Positions 33,316 to 44,309 of a stretch of 64,000 nt of DNA are shown in pieces. The stretch is from Podocnemis expansa. Taxonomy: Eukaryota > Chordata > Testudines > Podocnemididae. The number at the start of each line of letters is the position of its first letter. Position 1 is the stretch's first letter. A program made the translations under genes and the position numbers. Location of the stretch: positions 14,643,267-14,707,266 of the forward strand of contig ML681997.1 in NCBI GenBank assembly GCA_007922195.1, read 5' to 3'. A model generated the notes under the pieces. The model saw only the letters and a program-made list of their open reading frames with translations. It did no database searches and was not told where the DNA came from.

Positions 33316-35400
33316 AGTTTAACTTATCTCTATAGAACTACATCGGTGTAAGGAACTGAGGAAAGTGAACTATAGATGTCTGGAGAAAGGCAATTACATT
33401 TCATGAAAAAGTTCAATCTTTAGACATTTTATTTGATTATGAATGGAACAAAAATTAAAAATGTTGAAATTCTCCATGAAAGAGAATGGAGTCCTCCTGG
33501 TAAGCTGTCCTGGAGCTACATACATGGGAAGCCCTGAGGGCCTATGCAACTTATGAGCCACGATTGTGAAGGTCATGAGTCCAAGGCCTTCCAGGCTTCC
33601 TATCATCCTGCCACATGGGCTGAAGAGGGTCTGGAAGCCTAGAAATCCCAGCTCACCCAGGCGTCTCATAACTTGGAAGCCAGGGCTTCCAGGTTCATCA
33701 TTCCCCTCACCTGCCCCAGGCTGCCAGCTGGACTGCTGAAAGAACCAGGAGTCTGGAAAGCCAGCCTGTTAAGAAGCAGGGCAGGTAAGCCAACAAGAAA
33801 CTAAGCAGGGTTCCACTGAAACACTGCTTGTCTTGCATAGAAAGTTCATAACAATTGAGTCATCTCTGGACAACATATAGTGATGAATCAACATTTTCCA
33901 ACAGAAAAATGTTTAGTCTGAGAATTTCCAAATAGCTCTAAAATAATCATTACCCAAAGCACACATCAAAGTTGAACAGAAGGACTGCAAAAAATTGGAT
34001 AACATTAGCCCCCATTGTTCTCTTCTGTGATGTTCTTCATTTGCACAAAACTCTGTCCTTCCAGGTCATCAACTAAAACTGGGAGCAGAAGCGCTGTTAT
34101 ATTGTACAGAAGACCATTCTCCTAATATTCCTTACCTGATGTGAAGCAGGAAGTAACAGATATTTCATGAGGAGTCTTGTTGTCATGACATTTCAGGCTC
34201 ACTGTGAAGGCTGACTTATATGCAATGGTTGCCATCCTGCTAAAGTTTACTCTGTTATTCTATCCATGTTCTTTGCTTATATTTTTGGGTCAGACATTGA
34301 TTTGGGGAATTTAACAGATGATAATAACCTGATCCCATTGCATGCAGGAAATATAGATTTCTAATTCTTCAACGAACTGGAGCAAAGCAGGCTCATTACA
34401 ATCAAATAGTAATGAAAGGAAACAGCAGAATAAAAGTATTTACTAGCCTGGCTAACATTGTGAATTTTTTTTTTGAGAAGTCAGGTCCTTCCCCCCTCTT
34501 TCATGTTTCGATGCATACCATAGTAAGTGCTGAGTCTGATGATTCTTAAATTATGTACTTTGTAATGATCATGGGCTAATCTAGTTGGGCTATAGCTGTC
34601 AAAAAAAAAAATAAATAAAGTCAATGTGCCTGTCCATGTTTCTCTCCAGAGCAATGGTCCCTTCCTTTTCTGTCCCTTTCACTCAGAAGAACAGTTTATG
34701 GCAATCAATATTGTTACTTTCATCTCATTTTTCTCAAGTAATGGCATTATCATTTCCTCTTTCAAGTCAGGGAAATAAATGTTAAATAATCTCAGGCTTC
34801 CTCTCCCTAATGTGCTTTTTTTATACATAATTTTCCAAATGAATCTCTGTTTCTGGTTAAAGACTAGCACAGTGTGATGAGTTCATTAGTCTGCTGGTGT
34901 GCATTCTCTGACTCACATTAAAGCACTAAAGGTCTTTGAGTTAGCAATAATTGGATGAGGTCATTAAAGCTACAATGAGATCACTATTGCCAGAAATGGC
35001 CTCACATTGTATAAAGTAAGGTCAAATCAGCTATAACTATTATTCATTCCTGATTTTTTTCTTCATTACATATGCATTAAGTAACAGTAGTGGGTAATGC
35101 ACAGTTTAACGTGAGTGAGATGGCCCACAACCCATCATACGTGGGCTATTGTATGGTGAATAGAAACTTGCATGGTGAGATCTTTTATAGTAATTGTTTC
35201 TTATACATAGACTCCACAGCAGGGACTAAATAAGAACTGATCAAAAAGAAATGGTAGGGGGTATATACAATTTTTTGAAGAAAAATAAGGCAGAAGGACA
35301 AGGGCTGCATTTTTAGAAGTCATCTAGGGAACTGATAGGAAAAAACAAGACAGAGAAACACCAAACATGGCCACAGACACGATGTGCTCAAATACTCATC
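33316..35400. other. Unassigned non-coding sequence
   Basis: About 2 kb with no recognised repeat or exon. A short A-rich run lies at 34,601-34,620. 34,900-35,050 is repeat-free and AT-rich. Confidence 0.4.
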
Positions 35401-35402
35401 AG

Positions 35403-35803
35403 TCCTAGTCTATATTTACAAAACTTTTCGGTGGCAGTCAATGACAGACATGCAAGGCATATAAAATGCCTTGCATATCTGCTGATGACTCACTAATCCA
35501 CCGATAAGTACCAGGGTAAGCCAACTGCAAATGGCTTGCAGTTGGCTTATAGCAACTCCAGTTTCAGGGCTGGATTTGCTATGATAACTTCTGGAGCAAT
35601 TCAGCAGGTTCATACTCACTGCTGAATTGCACCTGGAAGGTCGTGCTGACAGGGATCTTCTCCCACGAAAGCTCATGCAAAAAATAGATCTGTTAGTCTT
35701 AAAGTGCCACACAACTCCTTGTTATTTTTTCACTGGACTAGACTAACACGGCTATCCCTTTTTAAAAGTGGCGATTTTGCCACAGTCAGGATAGACATAC
35801 CCT
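35403..35803. mobile_element. MITE with perfect internal hairpins, split by a PLE tail
   Basis: The outer ends TAGTCTATATTTACAAAAC and GGATAGACATACCCTT (with AAAAGTGGCGA inside) resemble the GGGTATGTCTA terminus. The left part contains three perfect stem-loops: 35,451-35,475 (10-bp stem), 35,517-35,549 (14-bp stem, 5-nt loop) and 35,596-35,630 (12-bp stem, 11-nt loop). A plus-sense PLE tail occupies about 35,645-35,757. Non-coding; the 98-codon minus-strand frame across the hairpins is incidental. Confidence 0.6.
35645..35757 (+). mobile_element. PLE tail fragment with complete 3' end
   Basis: GATCTTCTCCCACGAAAGC, GATCTGTTAGTCTTAAAG, TGCCACACAACTCCTTGTT and GACTAACACGGCTATCCC. The variant GCCACACAACTCC matches the full PLE at 19,043 better than the other tails do. 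Confidence 0.9.
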
Positions 35804-37560
35804 TGAAAAGCCTCAGGATGAAGACTCGCCTAGGGTAAATCGACAGTGTTCCATGGAAGTCAGTGGCCAGGGAAGCTGAGGATATGGCCCAGATGGACTT
35901 TGTGGAACACATGTACGGCAAGAGGTGGCTAAAGCTAACAGCTTTTGCATTTTTATCATCAGAAAATTTGAATCAAAATAGTTCCTCCTTTGCCTCTTTT
36001 TCTCTCACTACAAGCTCTTTGTGGGCAGCACTTCTTCAGGACAACTGAACATTCAATTTAAGACAAACAAAATGCATGGGATCTTTCCGTTACATAGGAA
36101 CAAAATGTTGGGCCCAGCCTCTAGGGAGATACATTTACTGTGAGTGTGTAATACTCTGGTGAGTGTTGTCAGAGAGCATCCTGTCTATTTCTCATTTTCT
36201 CAACAGTCTATTCGCAGTTTAAAGCCAAGCCCCTCCATGGCAATAGATAACACAAATCAAGCTGAAGAAATAGTTAAGTGAGAGAGTAGCCAGAGGAAGA
36301 AAAAGATCAATGTACTAATTAATTTGGCAATTGCTTCCAGATGTGTATATCACAGAAATCTGGAACCATTTTTCTTACAGTTTCAGGGTCTCTCTTGACC
36401 TCTTATTCAGGCTCTGCAGATTATGGGCACAATGGGAAAATGATCCTTACAGCATTACAATATGACACATTCCTTTAGTGCTCTGCAACAGGCTATGCCT
36501 TCTCTTGCACAAAGACGTGTTATAAGTGCATGTCTTGGACTTCACAAAAGCTCTCAGCTTAGATGCATTAAAAAGGCTGCAAGAAATTTAAGGCACCATT
36601 TCACATGCTTTTAGTAGTATTCATTGTGAGATGCTTTTCCCCTTGATTAGAACTGACAGCCTCACCTGCACGTCAAGGATGAGTGGACACATGAAATTAG
36701 ATGTCCGATTTTATCCAGTCCAAGGGGAGGGGAGGTCCCCTTTGTGGTAATTGTGACCCAGATCCTACACACAGGCCCAAACGTCTCTGACTTTAAAAGG
36801 AAAAGAATCATGAGCAGGAAGAAGGAGGGTGAGTTTCAACAGAGATGCATTGTGGCAGCAGAGGAACTGATCCCACTGGCATCTAGGCATCCCCTGTGAA
36901 CCACTTATCCCTGCTGAGCATAAGAACTGAACTCACAAGGATTTGGAGTTAGCTCAGAGGCATTAATTTACCCAGTTAAAATGTATAGGGCCAAATTTTG
37001 TTTTCAATTATGTCTGTGCCCTGCACATAATAATGGGGTTAATAGCAATCATACCTAACTCAGAAACCCAAAATCTGCTCTTATTAATGCCTGAATAATC
37101 CACAAAAATAATGACTAGTCAGTTATGATTGAATTATTTCACCTCCCTGTGTGCTGTGGGATGTGGCTCAGGTGCCAGGATCATCTGGATACATCTCATT
37201 TAATCAATTTTATGCCATTTGTAGGGCTTCCGATATTTGGTCCCCCCCTCATCCATTTGTGGCATACAATAGTTTAGTATCTTGAAAGCTGTAATTCTTT
37301 GCTCTAACTCTGATTGTTGGGCATAAGGTGGGAGTGTTTGGAGGTGTTTAGAGTCCTGTAAAAGACAGGAAGTCAGACTAGACAATCTAGTGGTCTTTTC
37401 TAGTCTTAAACTATATGATGCTAATTAATTTGAGACGTTTTGTGCCCTGTGTAGGGCTGTTACCCACAGAACTCTCACATACTCCCTGATACATTCCCAT
37501 GATGTCCTCTTCCTATCCAAAATCAGAATTGCCATTTCTTCCCATGATTTCTTCTTCCAC
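35804..37560. other. Unassigned non-coding sequence
   Basis: No repeat or gene recognised across about 1.75 kb. Confidence 0.4.
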
Positions 37561-37561
37561 C

Positions 37562-37642
37562 CCTCGAGGGCCAAATCCTACTTCAGCAGAAGTCAATGAA
37601 AAGACTCTTGTTGATTTCAGTAGGAGCAGTATCAAGCCCTGA
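37562..37642. repeat. Small palindromic repeat
   Basis: GGGCCAAATCCTACTTC and GAAGTCAATGAAAAGACTC on the left are mirrored by GTTGATTTCAGTAGGAG and CAAGCCCT on the right. Foldback of the CCATTGAAGTCAATGG type. Confidence 0.5.
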
Positions 37643-38022
37643 GGCACCAGCATATTTTCCAATACCCATCTGCAGTCAGGCTTAATATTTTTAGTTCACT
37701 CCTTTTACTCTGATTCCCCAGGTAGCTCGCTCTGACTGTCCCCTCCCTCCCCCTGCAAAATGCAGGCTGCCTCTTAGCACCAAGAGGTCAGATCAATCCT
37801 ACATGATCTTGTGGCAAGCTGAGTGTTATGGAAGGAGAGCCCTGAGCTGCCAGGTCAGTACTGGAATCTGTTGTGTTTTTTTCAGCCATGAGCTGTAGTA
37901 GAGGCCACTGCCAGAGCAGGAAGGAAAGCAGGTGGCATTCAAGGAGCCACAGACGTCCTTAACCACAGCTGAAAGGGCACAGAGGCTGCCACTGGCAGTT
38001 CACAGCCTCAGATGCTCTTTCC

Positions 38023-38910
38023 CAGGGGTCTCAAACTCAAATCACCACGGCTATGTTCACACACAAAGTGCTTGTTTCGAAACAAGACATTTCGAAACAA
38101 GCCATTTTGAAATAATGTGTTATTTCGAAACACCTTATTTCGAAAGACAAGAAAGTGTCTTTGAAATAAGGGAAACGAAATAGCATGTCCACAGTGTGGA
38201 CATGCTATTTCGCTTCGGGGGGGCTTGCAGACCCCGGCGGGGTGAAGTGGAGCCGGGCGCCTCACCCTGCTGGGGTCTGTAGGGGAGTGAGACCCCCATG
38301 GGGTGAAGCGCAGCCAGGCGCTTCACCCCGTGGGGGTCTGCACTCCCCTGCAGACCCCTGCTGGGTGAGCCTGCCTGCCGGATGCGGCTCACCCCGTGGG
38401 GGTCTGCAGTCCCCCTCTGCCGGCCAGGGGAAACCCCTCAGCACCCTGGCCAGGGTGCTGAGGGTTCCCTGGCCAGGGTGCTGAGGGGGTGGCCCTTCCT
38501 CCCAGGGTGCTAAGCACCCTGGGAAGAAGGTCAAATGTTGTTTCAGAACAGTTTGTTCCGAAACAACATGTCCCCATGGGGTTGTTTCGAAACAACCTTG
38601 TTTCGAAACGGAAGGAGGTTTAAGCCATTTCGAAACACGGCTCCCATTTCGAAACAAGGGAACCCCTTGTTTTGAAATGGGAGTATGCCATGTGGACATG
38701 CTGTTTCTTATTTTGAAACAACCTCTGTTGTTTCAAAATAAGAAGCCTGTATGAAAACACCCCATGAGAGCCACATGAGGACTAGTATGTTAGCCTGAGG
38801 GCCACATCACTGAAACCTTTTCATACAAGGATATTGCAAATATCAATAACACTCGTCTCATTGTGGGCCGCAGGAAATAGCTTTAGGGGCCGCGTGTTTG
38901 AGACCCCCTG
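38023..38910. mobile_element. hAT element, family B, split by a MITE
   Basis: Left end CAGGGGTCTCAAACTC, right end GTTTGAGACCCCCTG. TSD CTCTTTCC (38,015-38,022) against CTTTTTCC (38,911-38,918), 7 of 8. The outer parts align with the uninterrupted 210-bp copy at 18,738 (CCACATGAGGACTAGTATG, ACTGAAACCTTTTCATACAA). A MITE fills 38,049-38,761. Confidence 0.9.
38049..38761. mobile_element. MITE, TTTCGAAA-word subfamily with GC-rich core, nested in hAT
   Basis: Left end GGCTATGTTCACACACAAAG, right end close to GTATGAAAACACC. Flanks CCAC and CCAT match at 3 of 4. Arms contain GTTTCGAAAC, ATTTCGAAAC, TTATTTCGAA and the palindrome GCATGTCCAC-AGTGTGGACATGC. The core (38,215-38,520) is GC-rich and repeats GGTGAAGCG/GGGTCTGCA and CAGCACCCTGGCCAGG units. 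Confidence 0.85.
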
Positions 38911-38955
38911 CTTTTTCCTATGGTTTGTACTCCTTGAATTATTTTGCCCTGTGTG

Positions 38956-39246
38956 TAGGTTTACCAGATACCAAAGCACAGAAAGGAGGACAGGGAAGTA
39001 CAAAAAGGAGGACATTGGAGGACACATGGAGAAAATATTGTATTAAATGTAATATTTTTCTGTTTTTAGGGAACCCTGGAATGCTTCCCCCTAAAAATAG
39101 GGTATTCTGGGGCATTCCAGCATACTTTCACTCCTGTAAGTAAAAAGCCAGACAAAATCATGTATTTTTAAAATGCCTGCTGGACAGAGGGCATGAAGGT
39201 AAAAAGGAGGACATGTCCTCCTTTTGCCTGACATCTGGTAACCCTA
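38956..39246. mobile_element. hAT-like MITE, 291 bp
   Basis: Ends TAGGTTTACCAGATACC and GACATCTGGTAACCCTA are inverted. Flanks CCTGTGTG and TCTGTGTG match at 7 of 8. Internal words GGAGGACA and CCCTAAAAATAGGG recur. It shares pieces with the GC-rich repeat at 17,400-18,240. Confidence 0.8.
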
Positions 39247-39430
39247 TCTGTGTGTGAGAGTCAGGGAGATATTAGTCTCCAGGGGATCTAAAAAAAAAAT
39301 AAAATCCCTCTACTCTTACATCTCACAGGGAACTGGTGGTGAACCCACAGCTACCCATTCTACTGGTTTCCAGCTCAGGGCCCTTAAAATAGGCAGACAG
39401 AAGCAGGACTCAATGACTCCAGCTATACCT
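39247..39430. other. Unassigned sequence between hAT and LTR element
   Basis: No feature recognised. Confidence 0.4.
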
Positions 39431-39703
39431 TGAGGTCCTTCTCACCTACTCTAGTTTTCAGTGGCCTTTCAGCCTGTTGCTCCACATTCCTTCTCAGTGT
39501 GCTGTCTCTGAGTGGCTTCCTGGCAGCTTGCTGGCAGGAGTTCCTTTCTCCAGCCTGCTTGTTCTTCTGCAGCTACCATGCTCTTCTGTTTCCCAATTTT
39601 GTATTCTCCTAGCTGCTGTGAGGCTGCCAGTCAGCACTGACTGGAAGACCTGCATTGAAGTTATTGGTTGCTGGACCAGCATGAGGATATACACCACAGC
39701 ACA
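39431..39703 (-). repeat. 3' LTR of the Gypsy-type element
   Basis: Shares with the other LTR the blocks GCCTTTCA(G/A)CCTGTTG, TTGCT(G/A)GCAGGAG, CTGCTGTGAGGCTGCCAGT and GCTGG(A/G)CCAG. Divergence between the LTRs is high, so the insertion is old. Confidence 0.8.
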
Positions 39704-39769
39704 GGCCCCTCACCCTCTTTGGATAGGAACAGGAGTGTTTTCTGTGGAAGTGGGGCTTCCCCTTCTTTG

Positions 39770-41100
39770 AAGAAGAAAACCAAATTCTTATTTTGGCAAC
39801 CAGGAAAGTGTTCTGCTGAGAAGGAGTATGGTTGTAGGCTGAAGTATCACCTCATTACTCATGCGTTTGTCTCTTTCGTGAGGTCCAATCATTTTTGTGA
39901 GGCATGGTTAGTCACCATGTAAAGTGGTTGCCTAGTACATAATATCTTAGTGTCTTGAGAAACCATTTCACCTCAAGGCATTCCTTTTAAATGATAACAT
40001 GCTTTTTCTCAGGGCAGTAACTCACATCTTAAATATAAAACAAGGGTGTGATTATATTCTTGGGATACAACTGCTCCTGTGTCGATGTTGGAGGTATCTG
40101 TCTGGAATATGAAGGGCCTCTCTAAGTCTGTGGTTCATAGTCCTTGCTGGCACCACAGACATCTTTAATCTTTTGTAAGATCTTCAGGCATTTAGCATTT
40201 TGGGGTTGTCCAAGGCCCTAGTTAGTTTAGTCGGGGGTGCTACCAGCATTCTGAACATAGGCACAAATTTTCTATAATAGCTAGCAAGGCCTTAAAAAAC
40301 AGGCATAGTTTTGATCTTGGGATTCAGACAATCCCTCAAAGCTTGTACTTTGCCAATTTGCGTTTTGATCGTTCCATCCCCAGTCGGTATTCCAGTTTCA
40401 TCTCTCTTCTTCCCTGATTGCATACTTGGTGAGGTTTCTGTTAACCCAGAAGTCTTAAATGAATGTAGAACTGAAGTCAACTTGTACAGGTGTCTCCTAG
40501 TCCTGAAAATCGTATTATGCAGCTGTGTAATCAATATGCAGCTGTGAAATCAATATGTGCCCTTAGAATCATATCCATTAGGTGTTGAAATCTGGTACCC
40601 ACACCAGGTAAACTGAAGATCATGACTCTGAATTCAAAGAGCCTCCATGGTGTGTAGAAAGCGATCTTTTCCCACAGTGCTCTCTTCAGGGGTTCTGCCA
40701 ATACCCTTTGGTCAGGTCTGAGGTTGTTATATACTATAGTATGCTTGTCCTAGATGAACAAGGAAGGCATCTAGCTAAGGCATTGGGTAAGCATCAAACT
40801 TTAATATATTGTTTACTTTGTGAAAATCTAGACATAACCTGTCTAAGCCTTTAGACTTGGAAACCAAGCCCATCAAACTATTCCATGCACTTTGAGAGTC
40901 TATAATGACCACTTAGCATCCTAAATCTTCTCTAACTCCTCTTTGATTATTGTTTGCCTGTTCTTTAGTATGGATCATATGGCTTCTCTCAATCACTTTT
41001 CCTGTCTCAGTCTTGATGTGGTGGACCATCATGGCAGTTTGGCTGAACAGGTCTCTGAAGACATCCTTGAATTTGAACTGGGAGGCTACTTCATCTCATT
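39770..41100 (-). pseudogene. Gypsy reverse transcriptase and RNase H remnants
   Basis: On the minus strand: MVHHIKTE near 41,010-41,040, FDAYPMP (about 40,776-40,798), a frame at 40,534-40,292 with SGLTETSPS and KVQALRDCLNPK from the RT-RNase H connection, then QTDTSNIDTGAVVSQE (about 40,050-40,100) containing the first RNase H aspartate, and VTNHASQK and SLQPYSFSAEHFPG (about 39,790-39,920) from the end of RNase H. The RT catalytic YxDD region is not readable in one frame. Stops and shifts throughout. Confidence 0.85.
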
Positions 41101-41189
41101 TTGCTGGAGGTCAAGTGTTTCCTCAGCTTTACTTTCAAGTCTGCAGTTGATAAGGCTAACTGTGGTCCTAACTGATTCATAGGGGCCTG

Positions 41190-41400
41190 GTGCTATTGGC
41201 AGTCTTTCTCTAGCTGTCCAGGATTTTTCCAAGTTGATGTGATAGATCTGATTTTTCTCTTTCCAATCTGCCAGACAGATTTCAGAATTCACTAATTTGA
41301 CCAACCAAATAATCTCATGTGGATCCTGCTAGATGGGCATCAGTTCTGGCTCAGAACTGGGCAATAATACTAAGATGCGGTTGCCTAATCTGAATCTCCC
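41190..41400 (-). pseudogene. Integrase C-terminal module remnant
   Basis: Minus-strand frames give VLLPSSEPEL (about 41,335-41,375) and KKNQIYHINLEKSWTARE (about 41,200-41,255), typical of the C-terminal end of Gypsy integrases. The segment is followed directly by RT, not by the 3' LTR. Confidence 0.8.
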
Positions 41401-42140
41401 AGCCTGGACCCTTGTTATAGCTCTGCTTCTAGGCTGCTTGAGACCTTTGTAGGCTCTGTTTAGTAAACACTTGCAGGGCCCCCAGGCAATTCTTATTTGC
41501 AGAACACACCACACTGTGTTGGGCATTGTATTGGCCTGTTCTTCCTCGGTCTCCTTGACTAAACTGAGTATTCCTCTCAATTGTCATGTATAGAGGAATT
41601 CAAAAGGAGAGAAGCTTGTGGAGCTTCTTGCACCAAGAACAGGGGTGGGGAAGGAATGAGTGCCTCCAAGTGCTACAGGTAAGTCTTGATGAAACACTTG
41701 ATTATCCCCTTTATGATATGGCTGAAGTGTTCAGCAAAGTCATCCATCTGTTGGTGGCATACTGAGATGCACAGGTTCTTGATTCATAAGAAACTGCACC
41801 ATCAGTTCCTTCATTGGCTTGGAGGTGAATTTGTACTCTTGTCCATCAGGAACTCCTTGGTAGACCTATCCCTGCTAATATTTTTAACAACTCTGTTGCT
41901 CTGACCAGGGCCATGATGGTTCATGGGAGCCCAGTTAGGACTAACAGGAGGCATAGTCAATGACAATCAATATGAACTGGCAGCTGGGAGAGCTCTTGTA
42001 TGTGAGTCCAACAAGATCTAAACCTATCCACTCAAGTAGACTTTTGTGAATGGAAGGGGAACCAATGGGGCTGGTCATACCCATTGAGGTTCTACCAATT
42101 GGCACTCAGGGCAGACAGCACAATAATCTTTTACTTTGTG
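41390..42140 (-). pseudogene. Gypsy integrase zinc and core remnants
   Basis: Minus-strand translation gives CPECQLVEP (42,088-42,114), the C-x2-C half of the integrase HHCC domain, then degraded core with TNSPPSQ, SVCHQQMDDFAEHF (about 41,720-41,765, matching the conserved stretch near the third catalytic residue; the usual acidic residue is still E) and APQAS.PFEFLY. Several stops. In active elements integrase inserts the cDNA. Confidence 0.8.
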
Positions 42141-42867
42141 AATCCAAGGCCAAAAGAATCAAGGTTAGAGATGGGCAAGGGTTTTCTTACAGCCCCAATG
42201 GCCTGTCATTGGTAGCTCATGGGCTGACTTTAGCATTTCTTGTCTGAATATGCACAGTACAAGGAGTTGGATTTATTGTTCCCCCTCCAAGGTATCCTGT
42301 GACAAGTATTAGAGCAGGGTTCACATGAGCTCTAAATGAGGCAGGCAGGTGGCCAGTTCAGGCTTCACCATTTCCCCATGATGGCTACATCTTCTTCTGG
42401 AAGGAATCCTGTCTATGCTATTTGACTCACAAATTAGAAAATCCCAGCAGCCTCCCCATGTTTACTGGGCCTTGTTTGGGATTAAGAGCTTTAGGGTCAA
42501 AGCTTGACTCCTGTCCTGCATGCCTGGCTGTGAATTTCCTGAGCCTGATCTGCCAGGTACTTTGTGTAGGGTAGAAAGAAGTCTTCCTTCTGAAAGGGAA
42601 AGAGATTGCCTACAGTCTGCTTAGCTTCTCTAGTTATCTTTGTTGGCTTTTCAGGGTTTTAGCAATGTCTTGTAGTTGAACTTATCCCGTCCCAGCAAAA
42701 CTGGGCATGTCAGTTGACACATTAGGCCTAGTGTGTGGCTACCTGTTTGTTATCCTGGATCTTAATGGATCTTAATACAGCAATCATCCTTCATGTCATG
42801 TCAGGGGCACCATGCCTTCTGAGTAGACCTCAGTTTCCCTCAGCAGATCTTCTCTCATTAGGCTCTA

Positions 42868-43015
42868 TTTCCTGCCTGAATCCACCAGGGCTGTCACCTC
42901 TAGGTCATTGAGGTGCACCATGGTGGTTAGTTTTGCCTGGTATTTGGGTGACACTGCATAGTCGGGCAATCTTTTTTTATATATCATTCCTGTCCACAAT
43001 GGAAAAAGATTATCC
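42868..43015 (-). pseudogene. Gypsy zinc-knuckle and protease remnants
   Basis: Minus-strand translation shows IKKDCP near 42,980-43,010, with two of four zinc-knuckle ligands left, then VTALVDSG at about 42,873-42,900. DSG is a usual form of the retroelement aspartic protease active site (D-S/T-G). An in-frame stop lies between them. In intact elements these parts package RNA and cleave the polyprotein. Confidence 0.65.
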
Positions 43016-43562
43016 TCCCCATTGAACTCTGTAACTGCAGGATACTGAGGGCTTCAGCCTGGCATGGCCTTCATGTTTTGGTCCTAGGAGAATGGGATGG
43101 GGAATAAGTAGGGACCAACCTTTGGCATGTGGTCTTATTTGCTGGGGGAGGATGACTTTCCCCATTCTGTGGTCATGCCCCTTTTGGTCAGCCCTTGTCA
43201 ACTTAGGGGAGGCAAACTGTCCACCTAGGCCATATGAATTCTTGAAATAGTTTTCACTTAGCTACTGCTTCTTTCACAGATTCTGATCAATATCTTTGAA
43301 CCCCTTCCTGCATGGCAACAGGGAGGATCCAGTAGAACTGCTTGAGGATAACCAGGTCAGCTATCTATCTCCTTGTCTTGGCTTCGGGACTCATCTTCTT
43401 CTAGCTGACATCTTTGGGTGCCTCTGCCAGGGCACAGGCCCACATGGACAAGTCAAATTTTTGCTATCTGAAGAGGCAATGGTAGGTGTCCTTGCTTAAT
43501 TGCAGCCAGTCAAATATGGCCACCCTCAGGGTTAGATAGTCAAGACAAACAGTTAAGAGTTC

Positions 43563-43843
43563 TGAAAGATACTTCTTATCTCCCCCCTCTCTGGTGCCTT
43601 TCAACCTGTTGGTCCAGTAGGCCCTTCTGAGGGTGCCTCTGAAGTCTCTAAGAAGGTTTTCAGCGGTTTGCTAGCAGGAGCTCTTTTCTCCAGCTTTCTG
43701 CTTCCTTTGACAGCTGAACCACTCTTCTCCTTCCCAGCTCTTTTATTCTCTCAGCTGCTGTGAGGCTGCCAGTGAGCACTGACCAGCAGTATCTGAATTA
43801 ACCCATTAATTGCTGGGCCAGGATGGTGTATATACACACCTCA
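43563..43843 (-). repeat. 5' LTR of the Gypsy-type element
   Basis: Direct-repeat partner of 39,431-39,703. It contains CAGCTGCTGTGAGGCTGCC and ends (plus strand) in TATACACACCTCA. A CR1 tail starts only about 14 bp beyond it. Confidence 0.8.
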
Positions 43844-43856
43844 TGATATGACATGA

Positions 43857-44162
43857 AGGAAGAAAAATTATTCTCCTTAATTACAGATGATAGGACAAGA
43901 AGCATTGGGCTTAAATTATAGCAATGGAGGTTCAGCCTAGACATTTGGAAAAAATTCCTAACTATCAGGGTGATTAACCACTGGAATAAGTTGCCTCAGC
44001 AGGTTGTGGAATCTCCTACAATGGAGGTTTTTAAAAGCAGGTTAGACAAACACCTGTCAGGGATGGTTTAAGGGGGTACTTGGTCCTGCCATGAGTGCAG
44101 CGGACTGGACTCAATCACCTGTCATGGTCCTTCCCAGTTTCTATAATCCTATGATTCTATGC
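43857..44162 (+). mobile_element. CR1 LINE 3' tail
   Basis: Sense CR1 tail: AGATGATAGGACAAGAAGC, TGATTAACCACTGGAATAAG, GACAAACACCTGTCAGGGAT, TCAATCACCTGTCATGGTCC and a TCCTATGATTCTATG end. Very similar to 11,058-11,348. Confidence 0.92.
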
Positions 44163-44199
44163 TCCCACAGCCCACAGCTAGACCTGCTAGTCATTCAGA

Positions 44200-44305
44200 A
44201 AAGCCTGGGTTAAGCTTGGCAGTTAGATGCCCAGCTTCCATTGAAATTGAACAGGAGTTGAGTGCCTATGTCCCTTAGATGCCTTTACAAATCTTAGCCA
44301 TAAGG
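44200..44305. mobile_element. Small palindromic MITE
   Basis: GGTTAAGCTTGGCAGTTAG, GATGCCCAGCTTCCATTG on the left; GAGTTGAGTGCCTATG and CTTTACAAATCTTAGCC on the right. Imperfect foldback of the same style as 23,519. Confidence 0.5.
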
Positions 44306-44309
44306 TCAC

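Larger units (their letters stand above)
39431..43843 (-). mobile_element. Degenerate Ty3/Gypsy-type LTR retrotransposon, integrase before RT
   Basis: Two diverged direct repeats of about 275 bp (39,431-39,703 and 43,563-43,843) bound about 3.86 kb whose minus strand encodes, in order, a degenerate zinc knuckle, aspartic protease, integrase, reverse transcriptase and RNase H. Next to the left LTR the minus strand has the purine-rich AAAGAGGGTGAGGGG, a plausible polypurine tract, followed by TGTGCTGTGG, so LTRs run TG...CA. Integrase upstream of RT is the order described for Gmr1-like elements rather than standard Gypsy. No TSD or primer binding site was resolved. Many stops and frameshifts; inactive. 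Confidence 0.88.

Noticed and set aside
39431..43843. Endogenous retrovirus with envelope
   Set aside because: The domain order (protease, integrase, RT, RNase H) and the short distance from RNase H to the 3' LTR leave no room for an envelope gene; it fits a Gypsy-type retrotransposon.
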